Made by a program: the position numbers and the translations under genes. A DNA stretch of 64,000 nucleotides from Pithys albifrons albifrons. Its lineage: Eukaryota; Chordata; Aves; Passeriformes; Thamnophilidae. Under the pieces are notes generated by a model. That model saw nothing but the letters and a program-made list of their open reading frames with translations. It was not told where the DNA came from and ran no database searches. Where the stretch lies: NCBI RefSeq assembly GCF_047495875.1, contig NC_092480.1, positions 1,054,001 to 1,118,000 on the forward strand, in the 5' to 3' direction. Shown here piece by piece: positions 1-12,285 of the stretch. How positions within the stretch are numbered: the first letter of the stretch is position 1; every line of letters begins with the position of its first letter.

Positions 1-91
1 CCCAGCACTGACTGTGGTGTCCCCTCCCAGCACTGGCTGTGGTGTCCCCTCCCAGCACTGGCTGTGGTGTCCCTGCCCAGCACTGGCTGCA
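1..91. repeat. 25-bp minisatellite cut by the left window edge
   Basis: Three full units of 25 bp and one partial unit are seen, starting at 1, 26, 51 and 76. Each begins CCCAGCACTG and continues with CTGTGGTGTCCC. Units differ at only a few bases. The array probably extends left of the window, so its true size is unknown. Confidence 0.9.
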
Positions 92-120
92 TTTCATCAT
101 TAAGCACTTCAATACTAATG

Positions 121-318
121 ATGTGGCACTTGCAGCCCTGCTGCTCACACTGCCAGGGGACATGGGCACAATGTGGCACTTGCTGCTCATGCTGGAACTG
201 CCCAGGGGACATGGGCACAATGTGGCACTTGCTGCTCATGCTGGCACTGCCCAGGGAACATGGGCACGATGTGGCACTTGCAGCCCTGCTGCTCACACTG
301 CCCCTGCCCAGGGCAGGG
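121..318. repeat. 49-50 bp minisatellite, four units
   Basis: Units start at 121, 171, 220 and 269, each with ATGTGGCACTTGC. Units 1 and 4 share a CAGCCCTGCTGCTCACACTG block, while units 2 and 3 share TGCTGCTCATGCTGG. This ABBA arrangement suggests that the middle pair was duplicated after the outer variant. All + frames are largely open across it, but only because of the repeat. Confidence 0.9.
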
Positions 319-365
319 TGGCAGGGAGGGACAGGTGTGTAACAGGCTGTTTTGTGTTGTCACAG

Positions 366-442
366 CTTACCCTTCCATAGTGAGACATCAGTCTGCAAAG
401 GTGACGCCACAGACGTGGAAATCCACCAAACAGTCTGTTTTG
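366..442 (+). other. candidate exon, 77 bp
   Basis: The interval is bounded by a plausible 3' splice site (GTTTTGTGTTGTCACAG just before 366) and a 5' splice site GTAAGAAC from 443. Two of the three + frames stay open for 25 codons; one reads LPFHSETSVCKGDATDVEIH at its start. It contains two CpGs in an otherwise CpG-poor stretch. I do not recognise the peptide, and no partner exon is evident within several kb. GT-AG pairs of this quality occur by chance in 64 kb, so this is only a candidate. Confidence 0.22.
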
Positions 443-1384
443 GTAAGAACTCTGCCCTGGGGGTGAAGGTTGGTGCACTGCCCAGCAGGAGAGCTGCCTG
501 GCACAGGATGCCTGGCACAGGGATGGATGGGGCCCTTGGAGAGGGGAAAGCAGCAGCTCAAGGCAACAGCTCCCAGCAGGGCTGCAGATCATCCCCCTCC
601 TCCACAGCTCTGGGCTGGAGGGATAATCAATACTGCAAAGTGACATTTGGGGAAGATTTTGCCCTGAAATTTGGTCTATAAGCTTTACAAATACCAGCAG
701 CACACGTGCTGCTGCCTGGAGTATTTTCCTCCCTGCAGGGTGATCACACACTCTGGGGAGTCTGTGACTTCTACAATGTGTAAATGACACCAAAGACAAC
801 CACACAGAAGTATCTTCCTAATTATGTCCTCCAGTGGGCAAATACAATATCAAAGATGAGGGGTCAGAAATCACTCAGACATCTCTAAGTCACTCATTTT
901 ACACTGTTAGCACCAACCAGGTAATTGTAAGAGGGAGAGGACAGTGATATTCTAGGTCTTGTAATCTCAGAGGTTCAAGGTTAACAAACAGTTAATGCAC
1001 TGCCACAGAAGCACTAAATTAATCTATTTTTCCTTAACATCCATTCACACTGTGCTGCATTAAGGTCTTGCATGATCTGAATTAAGATTGTCAAGCTTCT
1101 GCCCCTCCAGATGCAATCCATTTTTTTTTAATTTCTGATTGTTCATTTGTGAAAGATTATTTACTGATGCCTGGAAATAAGACTTGTAAGGAGCAGAGGG
1201 TCAAGAATTGAGAGCATTCCCACCCTGAAGGAAAGCAGAGGAAATACACAGCAGTTAGAAAGTGGCTGCCTAAGGATTGCAGGGAAATTTGACAATCCCT
1301 TCTGTCTCATGTCTGACCACTGCCTGTGTGAAAGATCATCATCATCACCATGGGAGCAGAGAGGGGCTCTGCATCAGGGACTGC
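443..1384. other. unique noncoding stretch
   Basis: No repeat or gene is recognised here. The part from about 830 to 1150 is AT-rich. A poly-T run lies near 1122. Confidence 0.6.
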
Positions 1385-1565
1385 AGTGACAGGACAGGGG
1401 GAATGGCTTCAGACTGACAGAGTAGGTGTAGGTTGGATATTGGGCAGAAAATCATTACTCAGGGGGTGGGCAGGCCCTGGCACAGGTTGCCCCATCCCTG
1501 GAGGTGTCCAAGGCCAGGTTGGAAGGGGCTTGGAGTAACCTGGAAGGTGTCCCTCCCATGGCCCA
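1385..1565 (+). mobile_element. CR1 LINE 3' fragment
   Basis: The segment runs in CR1 sense orientation. It contains GTGACAGGACAGGGGGAATG, then GGTTGGATATTGGGCAGAAA, then GGCCCTGGCACAGGTTGCCC and CATCCCTGGAGGTGTCCAAG, in the order found in avian CR1 3' ends. The last ~50 bp of the element (AAGGTCCCTTCCAACC) are missing, so the copy is truncated or degraded at its 3' end. Confidence 0.88.
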
Positions 1566-4500
1566 TCCTCTCCTTAATCCCCACAGAGGAAACCTGGGTA
1601 GCTTCTTCCACACAGTCACCAGAGGTTTTTTGTCTCTCTTCCTTTCTCATGCACTTATTTGTAATGACCATTTTATTTTTATAACCTCTATTCACCAGAT
1701 AGCCCCAAACCCAACAACTGAGCTGATAAATATAAGCATTTAAAAGTACCAAAATAGAAATTCATGCTCTGGACTGCAGTATCTCTGCAGGAGCATTTAT
1801 GGTCTATTGGGCCAATAATCTACCTTTTAAAATAGTCTTAAATGTGTATTTAAGTAACATACATTCTAAAAGGTCTGTAAATATGAATTTTCACAAAGGA
1901 GTGTGCAGTTTAAGGGGGAATGTCTTTTTAACCCCAGGAAGTTCTTTTAAATGAAGGGCCCTCTTCCATATCTTAATTATATTGGAAATTACAGCCATAA
2001 AATGAAAAGAATTTCAACAAAAAGGAGCATTGAGCAGGAGGTGTTGGGCACTGAGCAGCAAGATGGGCTGGGTTTGCTCTGCCCATCCTCCTGCTGTGCC
2101 TCATATTTACCAGTGCTGCACAAAAAGGGTTTCTGGGAGGTGTGTCCCACACTCTGCACGTGGGATCTGGGCAGTGGATCAAACCTGAGACAGACTGGAC
2201 ATCACAAACCCCAGCAGCTCCTGATTGCCATGGTCACTTCTTCAGTGGTGGGATGTTTTCCCACCCAGGCTGGAGGTCCTGCCTTGGGCAGGGCACTGGT
2301 CACAATGAATGAACTGTTGTGTTTGCAGCAGGAGCCAACAGGAACCTGCACCACACACCTTTGCCACGTGGTGCTGATAAGAAAGAAATTCAGGGGTGGG
2401 TCCTGATGAGACAAGACACACTCAGGGATTGCAGTAAAATGAGCAGGAGGGACAGAAAGCAGCAATTCCTGTGGGATCTGTCTCTCAATTGACACAAACA
2501 CTGAGTGCTGGGCCCTCCCAAAAATGAAAAATACACCCCTGGGTGAGTGTTTCGTGCACCAGAGCTTGGGCTTGGCAGCCAGAGAGCACCAACAAACACC
2601 CTCCAACCTGCATAACTGTGCCAGCTTTAGGTGTGAAAACTCCCCTGAGCCCTCAGGTTAGTGAGCAATTAAAACACCCTGAGAGCAGCATAAAAAGAAA
2701 GGTGACGTTCCTCTTCTCCCCAAACCTCTCCTCAAGCCATGAGTCACAGGCTGAGATTTGACACGGAATGAGGGCCAGCAAAGCCTGTGGATAAATCAGA
2801 AAGCAAAGCCATTTCCTTTGGATCTCTGCAGCACCTCCAGCTGTGCTGCCCTGCAGGAGGAAGGGCTGAAGGGCAGGGCAGGAGGCTGAGATGTGGGTGC
2901 TTGGGCTGCCCAGGAGGGAGAGGTGAAGGCGGGAACAAGGAGGAAGGTCAAACTCACATCCCCAAATTCTCCCTTGCAGTCACATTATCGCCCCTTTTAC
3001 GTCAACAAAGGCAATGGAGCCACTTCCAACGAGGCACCTTGATCTGAAGATTAGGGGAGAGCAGCAGCACTTGGAGTGAAGACTCAGCTGCGGATTTTCA
3101 TGGATGTACCTGCTACTATATTAACCTTACTGCTCTAATCTCTGCCAGGGAGAGGGAAGGTGCAGAAGGGAACAGCCTTTCCTAGAGGAAACAAGGACTC
3201 TTCCAAATCACCCAATTGCCTTGAAAGCTCCACAGGCCTTAACAATGCCCCCCCTCTGCTGCCCCCTCCTCGCTGCTGCCTGGTCCCTCTGCTGCTCTGC
3301 CTCTCCTGGGAAGCACCTGCATGCTTGGGTAGCACCCCCTGCCAACCAGCTGTGCCCTTGTCCCCACTGTGGTTTGGGAGCTCCCAAGCTGGGGGGCCCA
3401 AAGCTCTGCCCACAATGGACAGGTCCCTGCCAGCCACTGGGAGCAGTGACAGGCTCGAGCTCTTCCCACTCCTCTCCACCCTGTCACCCACCCTCTCTGG
3501 GCACACCCAGCTCTGCCACCTGCCTGGATCCCTGCAGGTCCCACCAGGCTTCCTCAGGGTCCCCCAGCAGCTCAGCTCTGCTCCTGACCTGCCAAAAAGC
3601 CACCACGGGATCCATCCTGAGCTGCTGCAGCCCAAGGGCAGCTGCTGGTGGAGAGCAGAGAGTCTTTCCATCCCATTAAAGTGCCCCTCCAGCCACCTTT
3701 TCAAATTAAGAAATAAAAAGAAAATCCATCCTCCTAATACAAGATTGATTAGATGCCACAGGTGTTGGGTGCTTTTCTGTTTTGTAGTGATTTTTTTTTA
3801 AATTCCCCTAAACCAAAATTGATTTATATACTGTAGTTGGTGTATTTTTTCTGCAGTGGGCAATAAGGATTAGTACCACGGCTTTTTGCTCAGGATAGTT
3901 ATTTTTATTTGTCCCCTGGACAGATGAATCCCATCAGCACCCAACCTGCACACCGTGGTCTCACTGAGGTGACTGTCCCTCTCCATGGACAGGCTCAGGG
4001 TTGGATCCCTCAGTGCCAAGTCAGGGGGAGCAGACAGCCCATGGCAGGGCCAGGGCACTCACACAAGGAGGGAGCAGGTTTTGGAATGGCTTTCCCCCAC
4101 CTTTTCTTGCCCCAAATGCTTCCAGCACCTTGCTGAGAGAGGTCCCACCTGTCATTCCCTGGGGATTATTTCCTGGCTGATCCCTGTGCAAAGATCCTGC
4201 TTTTTAATCCAACACCTCCTACAAAACTCCTGAGGCTGAATGTTGGTTGCTCCAGAGTACCTGAAATGTCACTTCATAATTCATATTTTCCTTAATGACC
4301 AGAGGGGGCAGGGGCTGGTGTGGGTGGGGCAGGATGTGAAGAAAGGGAAACTGGGATGGAGTTGGTGGGCAAAGCAGTGAAAGGTTTGAGTATGTGTGTG
4401 ACAGGAGCAACCCCTCCAGGTCTCGCTGTTTCCCCTGGGAGCAGGTTCCAATAATCACTTGGCTTCCAGGAAAAGCTTCCACCACCTCCTTTTATGGATG

Positions 4501-6409
4501 GTGGGCATGATCCCTCCTCCAGAACTTGGATTTTAGAATCCCCCCTTCCTCCCTGCCCTAAGGAAGGCTGTGTGGTGCCAGCTGGGCACTGCCCTTGCCC
4601 AGCACACAAGTGACCAGCCTGGGGACACAAATGGCCCTTTCCTCCTGCTGTCCCCTGTCCTGCCCCACCCCTGCAGCCCCCACAGCTTGTTTGCTGCCCG
4701 TCCTCCCCTCCAGACCCTCCCAGACCTTGCACACACCACTTTCCACAACGAGTGGAGCTGCTCCTCATTTGCATCAGCCTGGGAGGGTGCCAGGACCCCC
4801 CAGCCCCCTGCCCAGCCCTGGGACACCTCTCAGTGCCAGGGATGTACCAGCCAGGCTTGAGGTGTATTGTGCATGAACTGTTTGTGTCATGTTTGTCTTG
4901 ACCAGCAAAGCAAGAGGAATTTCACCTCCCCAGCCAGGACTCGGCTGTGCTGATGTAAACGAGGCCCTTCCCTGTGCTGCAGAAATAAAGGACAAAGCTC
5001 CATGTCTGACCAAAACAAACCAGGCTGAGGCCTGTCCTTGGTGTCTGTGTGCTTGGGAGAGGGAGGTTAAGCCTCTTCAAAGTACTCTTTATGTGGCAAT
5101 GGCTTTGCAGAGCCCATTTTCCCACCTACTGGATGTTTTTTCACTGCTTTGTGGATATTTTAAGTCAAGGTCAAAGAAAATTCCCACATCCTCAAAGGAC
5201 AAAGCTGATGGATGCACCTCTGATACTACACCCTGAGAATAGTACCCTGCAGGTGTGCCCAGCTGGGGCAGTTCCCAGGCTCTGGTGCCACTCAAACCCT
5301 TCCCTGCAAAGGCAGCTCTGGAAGCCCCTCAGCCTGTGGCTCTTCCCTGCCAGAGTCAAACCTCTCCAGTTCCCACTGCAGGAGGACACTTGGTCACATG
5401 TGCAGTGGCCAAAATGGGGCTGTGAGGGCACATGCTGGGCTGGGCACTGCTTTGCCCCAGCACAGACTCCAATCTCCCACTGAGGTTGGTTCTGGGCACC
5501 AGTTGGACCCTGCACCCACTTGAGCCCTCTGGGGTCCTCTGAGAGAGAAAGTAAAACCCTCTTGGGCTGCTAAAGATGCAGATTCAAGACCAGACTCCTG
5601 TAGAGGTGGCCCTGACAGCTGCTTAAAAGAGCAGTTGTACCTCTCAGTCTGTGGGGACAAGAAGAGAAGCAGGCAAGGATTATTCATTTACCCCAGGCAG
5701 GAGCTTTCCAGAGGGTGCCTGGTGGATTTTATCTCCCAGGGACTGGGTACCAGCAGTTTTTCCCCAGTCATTGCCAACACTCATTCCTGAAGAGCAAGGA
5801 TATCACCAAGACACTTGAGAAGCCAGTAAATCCTTCTTGTTTACCCCACATGGGAGTTAGCAGAGAAGAGAGCTCAGCTCTTCCCCATCAATTCCACTCA
5901 CTGCCTCCATTACTGTTATTACTGTGATTAAAAAGCAATCAAAGAAAAATCTTCTTCCTGTCCTGAAACTGCTGCCAACATCTCAGTTCCACCATTTAAG
6001 CATGAGAAGAGAAGTTACAAGCACACCCTGCCCTCCTGGGCTCCGTGGCACTGGGAAATGATGATGGAGCTCATCCCCTGAGCAGTGAGGCAGCGAGCAG
6101 GGTCAGCAGTGTGGGGAGGGAGCAGGGAACCCCCCAGGGGAATCCAGGGAATCCAGGCAGAGCAGCTCCAGCCATGCTGCAATGAGCTCCACAACCTGGA
6201 GAGCATGGGCTGAGCTCAGCACCACTGCACACCCTGATGGAAGCCCAGCATGGCCCATCTCCCCCTGCTCAGGCACAACAGAGGGTTGGATCTTGGCCAA
6301 GGCATCAGCTCTGCATCCCAGGGACACCCCTGAGGGGTGCAGAGAGCTGCAGAGGGGCAGAGAGCATTTGGACCCCCAAAGCTGGGCTGTCACAGCAAGG
6401 CTCAACAAT
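1566..6409. other. 4.8 kb without recognised genes or repeats
   Basis: I see mixed unique sequence. About 1770-1990 is AT-rich. From 2800 to 5500 it is moderately GC-rich with many open frames, none of which resembles a known protein. There is no CR1 signature and no array. It may be an intron or intergenic DNA; the sequence alone does not decide. Confidence 0.55.
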
Positions 6410-7040
6410 CTGTCCAGGGAAGGAGGTGGCTCTGGGCTGGTCCCAGGGAAGAAGGTGGCTCTGGATCTGTCCCAGGGTCTGTCCCAGGGAAGGAGGTGGC
6501 TCTTGGACAGTCCTGAGGTCTGTCCCAGGGAAGAAGGTGGCTCTGCATCTGTCCCAGGGAAGGAGGTGGCTCAGGGTCAGTCCCATGGTCTATCCCAGGG
6601 AAGGAGGTGGCTCAGGGTCAGTCCCAGGGTCAGTCCCAGGGAAGAAGGTGGCTCTGCATCTGTCCCAGGGAAGGAGGTGGCTCAGGGTCAGTCCCATGGA
6701 CTATCCCAGGGAAGGAGGTGGCTCAGGGTCAGTCCCAGGGTCAGTCCCAGGGAAGGAGGTGGCTCTGCATCTGTCCCAGGGAAGGAGGTGGCTCAGGATC
6801 TGTCCCAGGGTCTGTCCCAGGGAAGGAGGTGGCTCTGGATCTGTCCCAGGGTCTGTCCCAGGGAAGGAGGTGGCTCAGGATCTGTCCCAGGGTCTGTCCA
6901 GGGAAGGAGGTGGCTCTGGATCTGTCCCAGGGTGTGTCCCACTGAAGGAGGTGGCTCTGGGCTGGTCCCAGGGAAGGAGGTGGCTCAGAGGCTGCCCCAG
7001 GGTCAGTCCCTAAGAAGGAGGCAGCTCAGGGTCAGTCCTG
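6410..7040. repeat. complex minisatellite, about 17 units of 29-43 bp
   Basis: The core AGGTGGCTC occurs about 17 times (with variants) between roughly 6423 and 7025, each time followed by one or two copies of GTCCCAGGG. Short units are 29 bp. Long units are 41 bp because a 12-bp GTCCCAGGGTCT-like block is doubled. Long and short types alternate, giving a partly higher-order structure. A + frame of about 410 codons runs through it, but unit lengths that are not multiples of three make all three + frames read similar peptides, so I do not call a gene. Confidence 0.93.
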
Positions 7041-7379
7041 CCGGCAGGTGTCAGCGCTCCATCGCTGCCGGGATTGGTCCCTTGAACACCCAGAGTGTGA
7101 CCTCGACCATCGCCGTTTGCCCCAGGAGTGGGTGGCACCCACTGTCACCTCGGTGCCCTCCAGCCTGTACTCGGCTCTGCTCCCTGTTTATAACCCTGGG
7201 CTTCCAAACGGGAACGATGCCCAAGGGAAATGCCAATAACGTGGGCACAGACCCTCTCCTGGGGTGTGAATTCCCTGCAATATCCAGCTCAGAATCAAGG
7301 CAACCACCTCCAAAATATCCTCCTCTAATAATCCCCTCAGCTCACTCCTTGACTTCTGTCACCAGAGCAACACGGGCCA
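7041..7379. other. unique flank of the minisatellite
   Basis: This short stretch is slightly CpG-enriched (CCGGCAGG, GCGCTCCATCGCTGCCGG, CCTCGACCATCGCCG near 7040-7115). No gene is recognised. Confidence 0.5.
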
Positions 7380-7860
7380 CTGCTTTATCTTTGTACATAT
7401 TAGCTATAAAGTTTTAAAATGAACAATTCTTCAGGGGCATAAACAAGAATTACAAAATCTAATTGCTTGTGAACCTTTAAATTTCGGTAATATTTTATAA
7501 TGACATAAATTTGCCACTCTCTTGCACAAAGATAACACGGAGATAAAGTGTTTGAATTTGCTAATTAGCAAGCATAAAATACAGGGACGTGTTCTTAATG
7601 AAACTATTGGGATGTTCAATCAAAGACTGTGAGAGCTCCTGAATTTTCATCGCCAAGAGTCTGATCTTTAGACTTTTAGCTCTTCAAGCTACAGACCTTG
7701 ATATAGCCCCTTAGAGGTTAATATTTCCCTTAACCTGGAAAAAAAAGCCCAGCATTTGGGCCAGATAAAACATGCATGGGTAGCTGTGGTAATTAATTTG
7801 CACATTTTAGTGCTTTTAAACTACTAATCTTACACACCTCCAGCAAGCCTCTGTCTAGTC
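7380..7860. promoter_or_regulatory. candidate AT-rich regulatory island
   Basis: An AT-rich, repeat-free block lies between GC-richer flanks. It holds a perfect 14-bp palindrome TTGCTAATTAGCAA at 7558-7571, a TAATTAATTTGC element near 7790-7800, CTAATTGC near 7458 and other TAAT cores. Palindromic TAAT sites are typical of homeodomain dimers, and clusters of them are common in conserved developmental enhancers. Function is inferred from motif density only; conservation was not tested. Confidence 0.35.
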
Positions 7861-10310
7861 CTGGAACAGTTGCCACGTGCTGATGGGCAAAGCTTCTTAT
7901 ATATGAGAGGAATGAAGGAGAAACGTTTTGTCCTTTCTGTTTCTTGTTTTTACTGGATCTTCAGTGTTCTGTAAACAGGAGTTTTCAACACTTTCTGTCT
8001 CCCTGAGAAGGGAGGGAAGCACCAGGAGACAGGCACAGCTCAAGGGCAGCAGCTTTGCTGGCATTGCTGATCCTCAGCCCTGGGCTCTGGGTGCGTTTCA
8101 GGGAGGATTTAAAGCAGATTCTGCCAAACTCAGACTGTTTGTTGGCTCTGCCAGAGCCTGATGCCTTTATGGCAGTGATACCCCATTCCCTTGGGCTGCA
8201 GTGTTGGACACCTGTGCCTGGCACCCTAAACCTGGTTAGTCTGACTTTGCCTAACCCTAGGAAGAACTTGCCCAGTCCTAGATGTCCCCAAGTCTTGCTG
8301 AAGTTGGGGTGGCCTGTCCCAAACCATCAGGAAGGGTCTGCTTTGCTCTCAGGAGCTGCTCATCAACTCCTGCAGCAGCAGCAGCAGCTCACACTGGTTT
8401 GATCAAACAGCCCAGCACCAGAGTTACCTGTAAACTTCTTTTGGGTCTCTCCAACTCCTGTGCCACAGCACAGCTGCCCTGGTTTCACAGGGACACTCAC
8501 AGAAGGAAGGGGCTTTTGGGGGATGCTGAAGAGAGACCCTTCTCCATCCCCTTCAGGAGTCCAGCCCTGCCTCTCCTGCTCAGCAGCTTGGCAGACCCCA
8601 TTACCTTTTCACATGCCATTTGGCTGCTGTCAGAAGCAAGAAAGCTCCTTAACAGGGAAACCTTTAAAGGCCACAGCCTGCCTGTGAGTGCTCTTTACGT
8701 GGGGCTTCCTTCAAAGAAAAGATTTACTTCCCATTTTCTCCTCCTGCTCGGGACCTCCAGGGGACGATAGTTCCCTAGCCCTGCTCTCCTGCCTGCTTAT
8801 GGATTCTGTGAGTACTTCCCCACTGCAAATCCTGGAGGATTTAATATCCACTCTGTAATCTACTGGCACCAACAGGCATTATCTAACTAAACCTTAAATT
8901 GAAAATGCTCGTCTCTTCATTTCCCTGAGCCGTTGTGCCAAAGGGAAGCTCTCCGAGTCCCACGTCGTTTAGTCTCACTCTAATTAAAATACACCACTCA
9001 GCTCTTCCTGGCATGACACTCAGCTGGCTTGCCCTGAGTGTCAAAGGCATGGCAGGGCCTGTGTGGAGCTGGCAGGGGGCACAGCAGTGCCCAGGTGTGC
9101 AGCCTGGCTCTGCCTCGTCACACCTGCCCCTGTCCTGGCTCCCCACGCAGCAGGAGCACCGTGTGTGGGATTCCAGCCTCTCCTCTGCTCTCATCACTCA
9201 AGTTTTGGCTCTGCTGGGGCTGAGCATTGTCACTGAGGGCATCCAACTCCTTATTCCAACCCATTACTGAGTGTCAGCCTGGAGAAAACTGCTCAGAGTC
9301 CTTTGGGTTCTGTGAGCAATGGGAGCTGATTCCTGTCCTCAAAGCCACCCTGGAGCCAGCTCAGTTCCCAGGCATCAGATGGCAAGGAGAGTGGCTCCCT
9401 GGCTGGGCTGGCACCACACGGGGCTGGGCTGGCAGCACATGGGGCTGGGCTGGCTGGGGTGGCCACAATATTCCTTTATAATCTCCCATTTTATTAAAAG
9501 AAGGTAGAAAGCCTCAGTGCCATCAGGCCCGTTGCAGGTCTCAGGTTTCCACATGGCTGGGTATGGATCCCTCTCTGCAGTGATCAATCCCCACTGACAC
9601 ACAGCAAATGGGAAAGGGAAACTTGCAGGGGGAAATCACTCACGAGGTGCAAGAACAAAGGTGGTGTGTGAGGGAACTGCAGAGCAGGTCCAGCTGGTTC
9701 AGGAGCCCATCTGACAGTACCACCTGGAACACACCAGGAGACAGATGTGGGTAAACTGCCCTTGGGGAGAGCTATTTCCTCATGACCCCATCAGTTAGTA
9801 CTTAGCTTATGTCCTTAATTAATACCACTTTCAGTATTTTTAAATCCCGTTAAGTCCATACCTGACGTGGCTCCCTATTAGGAGAACAGCTGAGCATCAG
9901 CACCTCTGGTGCCTTTATCTCCCCAGCACTTACAGCAAATGTGAATCCTCATTTTGCAGCCACGGGGAACAGAAGCAGAGAGTGAGATCTGCTTAAGGTC
10001 AGGAAAGCAGTTTGTGGCCAGGCAGGACCCTGAGGTCCAACCTCCAGCCAGGAAGGGATTATTGTCCTCTGATAGATCTAATCCCATTTTGAATCCACTG
10101 TCCCTTTGCTCAGGTCCATGGACAGAGAGTTCCACAGGGCAGTCACATGATAACACTCCAAGAGCAACGTGTTGTGCAGACATTTCAGCACACTGGAAAC
10201 CATTTGGCACAGGCAAGCTGTTATTAGTGCAGGGAACATGGGGTGAGAGCTCATCTCCCTCCCAGCTGAGGAGCCTGCAGGCAGCACAGAGCCATGGGCT
10301 GGGCTGGGGT
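7861..10310. other. unique stretch with two tiny repeats
   Basis: A short CAG run lies near 8371-8390. At about 9400-9462, a 21-bp GGGGCTGGGCTGGCAGCACA-like unit repeats three times imperfectly. The ORFs do not resemble known proteins. A possible but weak GT-AG pair lies at 8761-8807. Confidence 0.55.
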
Positions 10311-10499
10311 AAAGGGACCTTAAATGCCATCTCCTTCCACCCCCTGCCATGGCAGGGACACCTCCCACCTGCCCAGATTGCCCTGTCCAACCTTGGGCAC
10401 TTCCAGGGATGGGGCAGCCACAGCTTCTTGGGCACCCTGTGCCAGGGCCTGCCCACCTTCACAGGGAAGGTATTTTTTTCTAATATCTAATCTAAAAAG
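10311..10499 (-). mobile_element. CR1 LINE 3' fragment, antisense
   Basis: Read on the + strand it has AAAGGGACCTTAAA, CCCCTGCCATGGCAGGGACA, CACTTCCAGGGATGGGGCAG and CTAATATCTAATCTAAAA in the order expected for the reverse complement of an avian CR1 3' region. The extreme 3' tail is lost. Confidence 0.92.
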
Positions 10500-11267
10500 C
10501 CTCTTCTGGAAGCCTCAGCCTGGCCAAGGAAGGCAGAGGACATGAGTGGTGTAGGGATTTCCTCTACCCTTTTGCTCCAGTGCAGCACATTTATTGGGAC
10601 AAGAATCACAGAGGCTGAGAGGTCACCTCTTGATCAGAGTGAGGGTGTTGGCAGAGCTTGGGGACACCTGCAACATTCCTGGGATTGATCTATAAACTCA
10701 CCATGGAAAAACTGCATCAATATCAAAATATGGTTAATAAGATTAATATTTTATGTGCAATGCTTTGGAAAGGATGGAACAATGGAGTAACACACATGAT
10801 AAAAGAAGCAGAGGAACCTAAACAGAATAATGGATTTTTCTGGGGGGGGAAAAATAGTATGAGAAAATGAAAATTTTCCCTTTTGAAACACTTATTATTT
10901 GATATACTTTAAAGAAAAATAATTTCAGGGAGAAGTAATGACTGAATATTCCCAAATCCATTTGCTTCTGCTACAAGAACAGCTGCACAGGAAGTAGAGG
11001 AAATAATCAAGAACAAAAATTTCATCCCAGCACACTCTCATGTTCAGAAGGCATAGGGGACTTTTGCCCTTCATAACTAACATGATAACTTTGTGTTTTC
11101 ATTACCCAGAGAAATTATTAATGCCTTTTGAACCTCTCTAGATGCTCCACTTCCATCACATCTAATGCAGCAAGTTTGACTGAAACATGTAGAATTAAAG
11201 AAAAGGTCTGGGACAGAGGAACTGGCTCAGAGTAATGAAATAGTGAGTGAGATCACAGCTCTGGAGC
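10500..11267. other. AT-rich unique stretch
   Basis: The sequence is AT-rich, with TTAATAAGATTAATATTTTA near 10733 and similar tracts. No repeat or gene is recognised. Confidence 0.5.
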
Positions 11268-11368
11268 TGTTCAGGGCTGGTTGGAGCTCTGAAGGTGTCC
11301 CAGCCCATGGCAGGGGTTGGAGCCAGATGATCTTCAAGGTCCCTTCCACCCCAAACCTTTCTGTGGTC
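11268..11368 (+). mobile_element. CR1 LINE 3' end, short
   Basis: CCCATGGCAGGGGTTGGAGC followed by AGATGATCTTCAAGGTCCCT and CCAACC-like CCACCCCAAACC near 11347 match the terminal ~100 bp of CR1 in sense orientation. Confidence 0.82.
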
Positions 11369-12285
11369 TCTTGGGGCACAAATAAAACTGCAGAGCTCGT
11401 CTGTCAGGCCTGGAGGAGCAGCCCTGGGGGCCCTCTCTGATTCTGCAGCACCAAATCCTGAGCCTGCAGAGGGACCTGCCAGGATGTTCCCACCTGGGGC
11501 AGCCAAGGGACTCCAGGACTGTGTGCTGGGGGGTGGTGAGATCATCACAGCTCTCAGGAGCACAGGGCACCACCTGGGATCAGATGCTGAGAGAGTCATG
11601 GCCACAGCTCAGTGATGCCAATTCTTAGGAGGGTTTTAGGGGAATATCTTCTCATTTCGTAGATTAGAGTGAGCACAGTCACAGTTGCTTGGCTAATGAG
11701 TGGTAATTTGTTAAAGGAGCAATTATTTCATTAACTACTCCACACTTGCCTTGGCAAAGGGGAGGAAGGGGCCAGACTCTTCAGCTCCCAAGACACTCCT
11801 GTCACTTGTGGTGAGAAAGAATTTCTCTTTCTGTGCTCATGGCAGATGACTGAAACACAGCGAGGGCAAGTCCCTGTGCCAGCTGGAGCAGCACACAGTG
11901 ATGCCCATGAGCTGCCCCGTCCCAGCCTGCCCAGATGTGATGGCCACACATCTGGGGACCCTTTTTGCCACCCACTAAAGACAGTCCCTGCCCTCAGCAC
12001 CTCCCTTCTGACTGCCAGGCAGGTTTGGGAGAGCCCAGCCCCAGGCAGGGGTGAGGCTCCTCTCCAGGACAGCTGAATATCCAGCAGGAATCACAGGAGC
12101 TCTCTGAGGAGCAGCAGCCCTGCCCTGCCCTGTCCTGCCAGCCAGAGGGGTTAACCCCAATGCACACACACACAGCTGGGCAAATCACAGCACTGGGCAG
12201 AGACTTCATGGTGCCACTTAATGGCTCAATGTCTTCGAGGCTCCCAGTGCACCCAGTGCTGTCCCTTTGCTGCTGCTGCAGCCCC
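11369..12285. other. unique stretch
   Basis: Nothing specific is recognised. A short CA run lies near 12163-12173. Confidence 0.5.

Noticed and set aside
6182..7417. A 411-codon + frame that looked like a long repetitive protein
   Set aside because: It runs through a minisatellite of 29- and 41-bp units. Overlapping + frames are also open and read the same peptides shifted, so openness reflects the repeat, not selection for coding.
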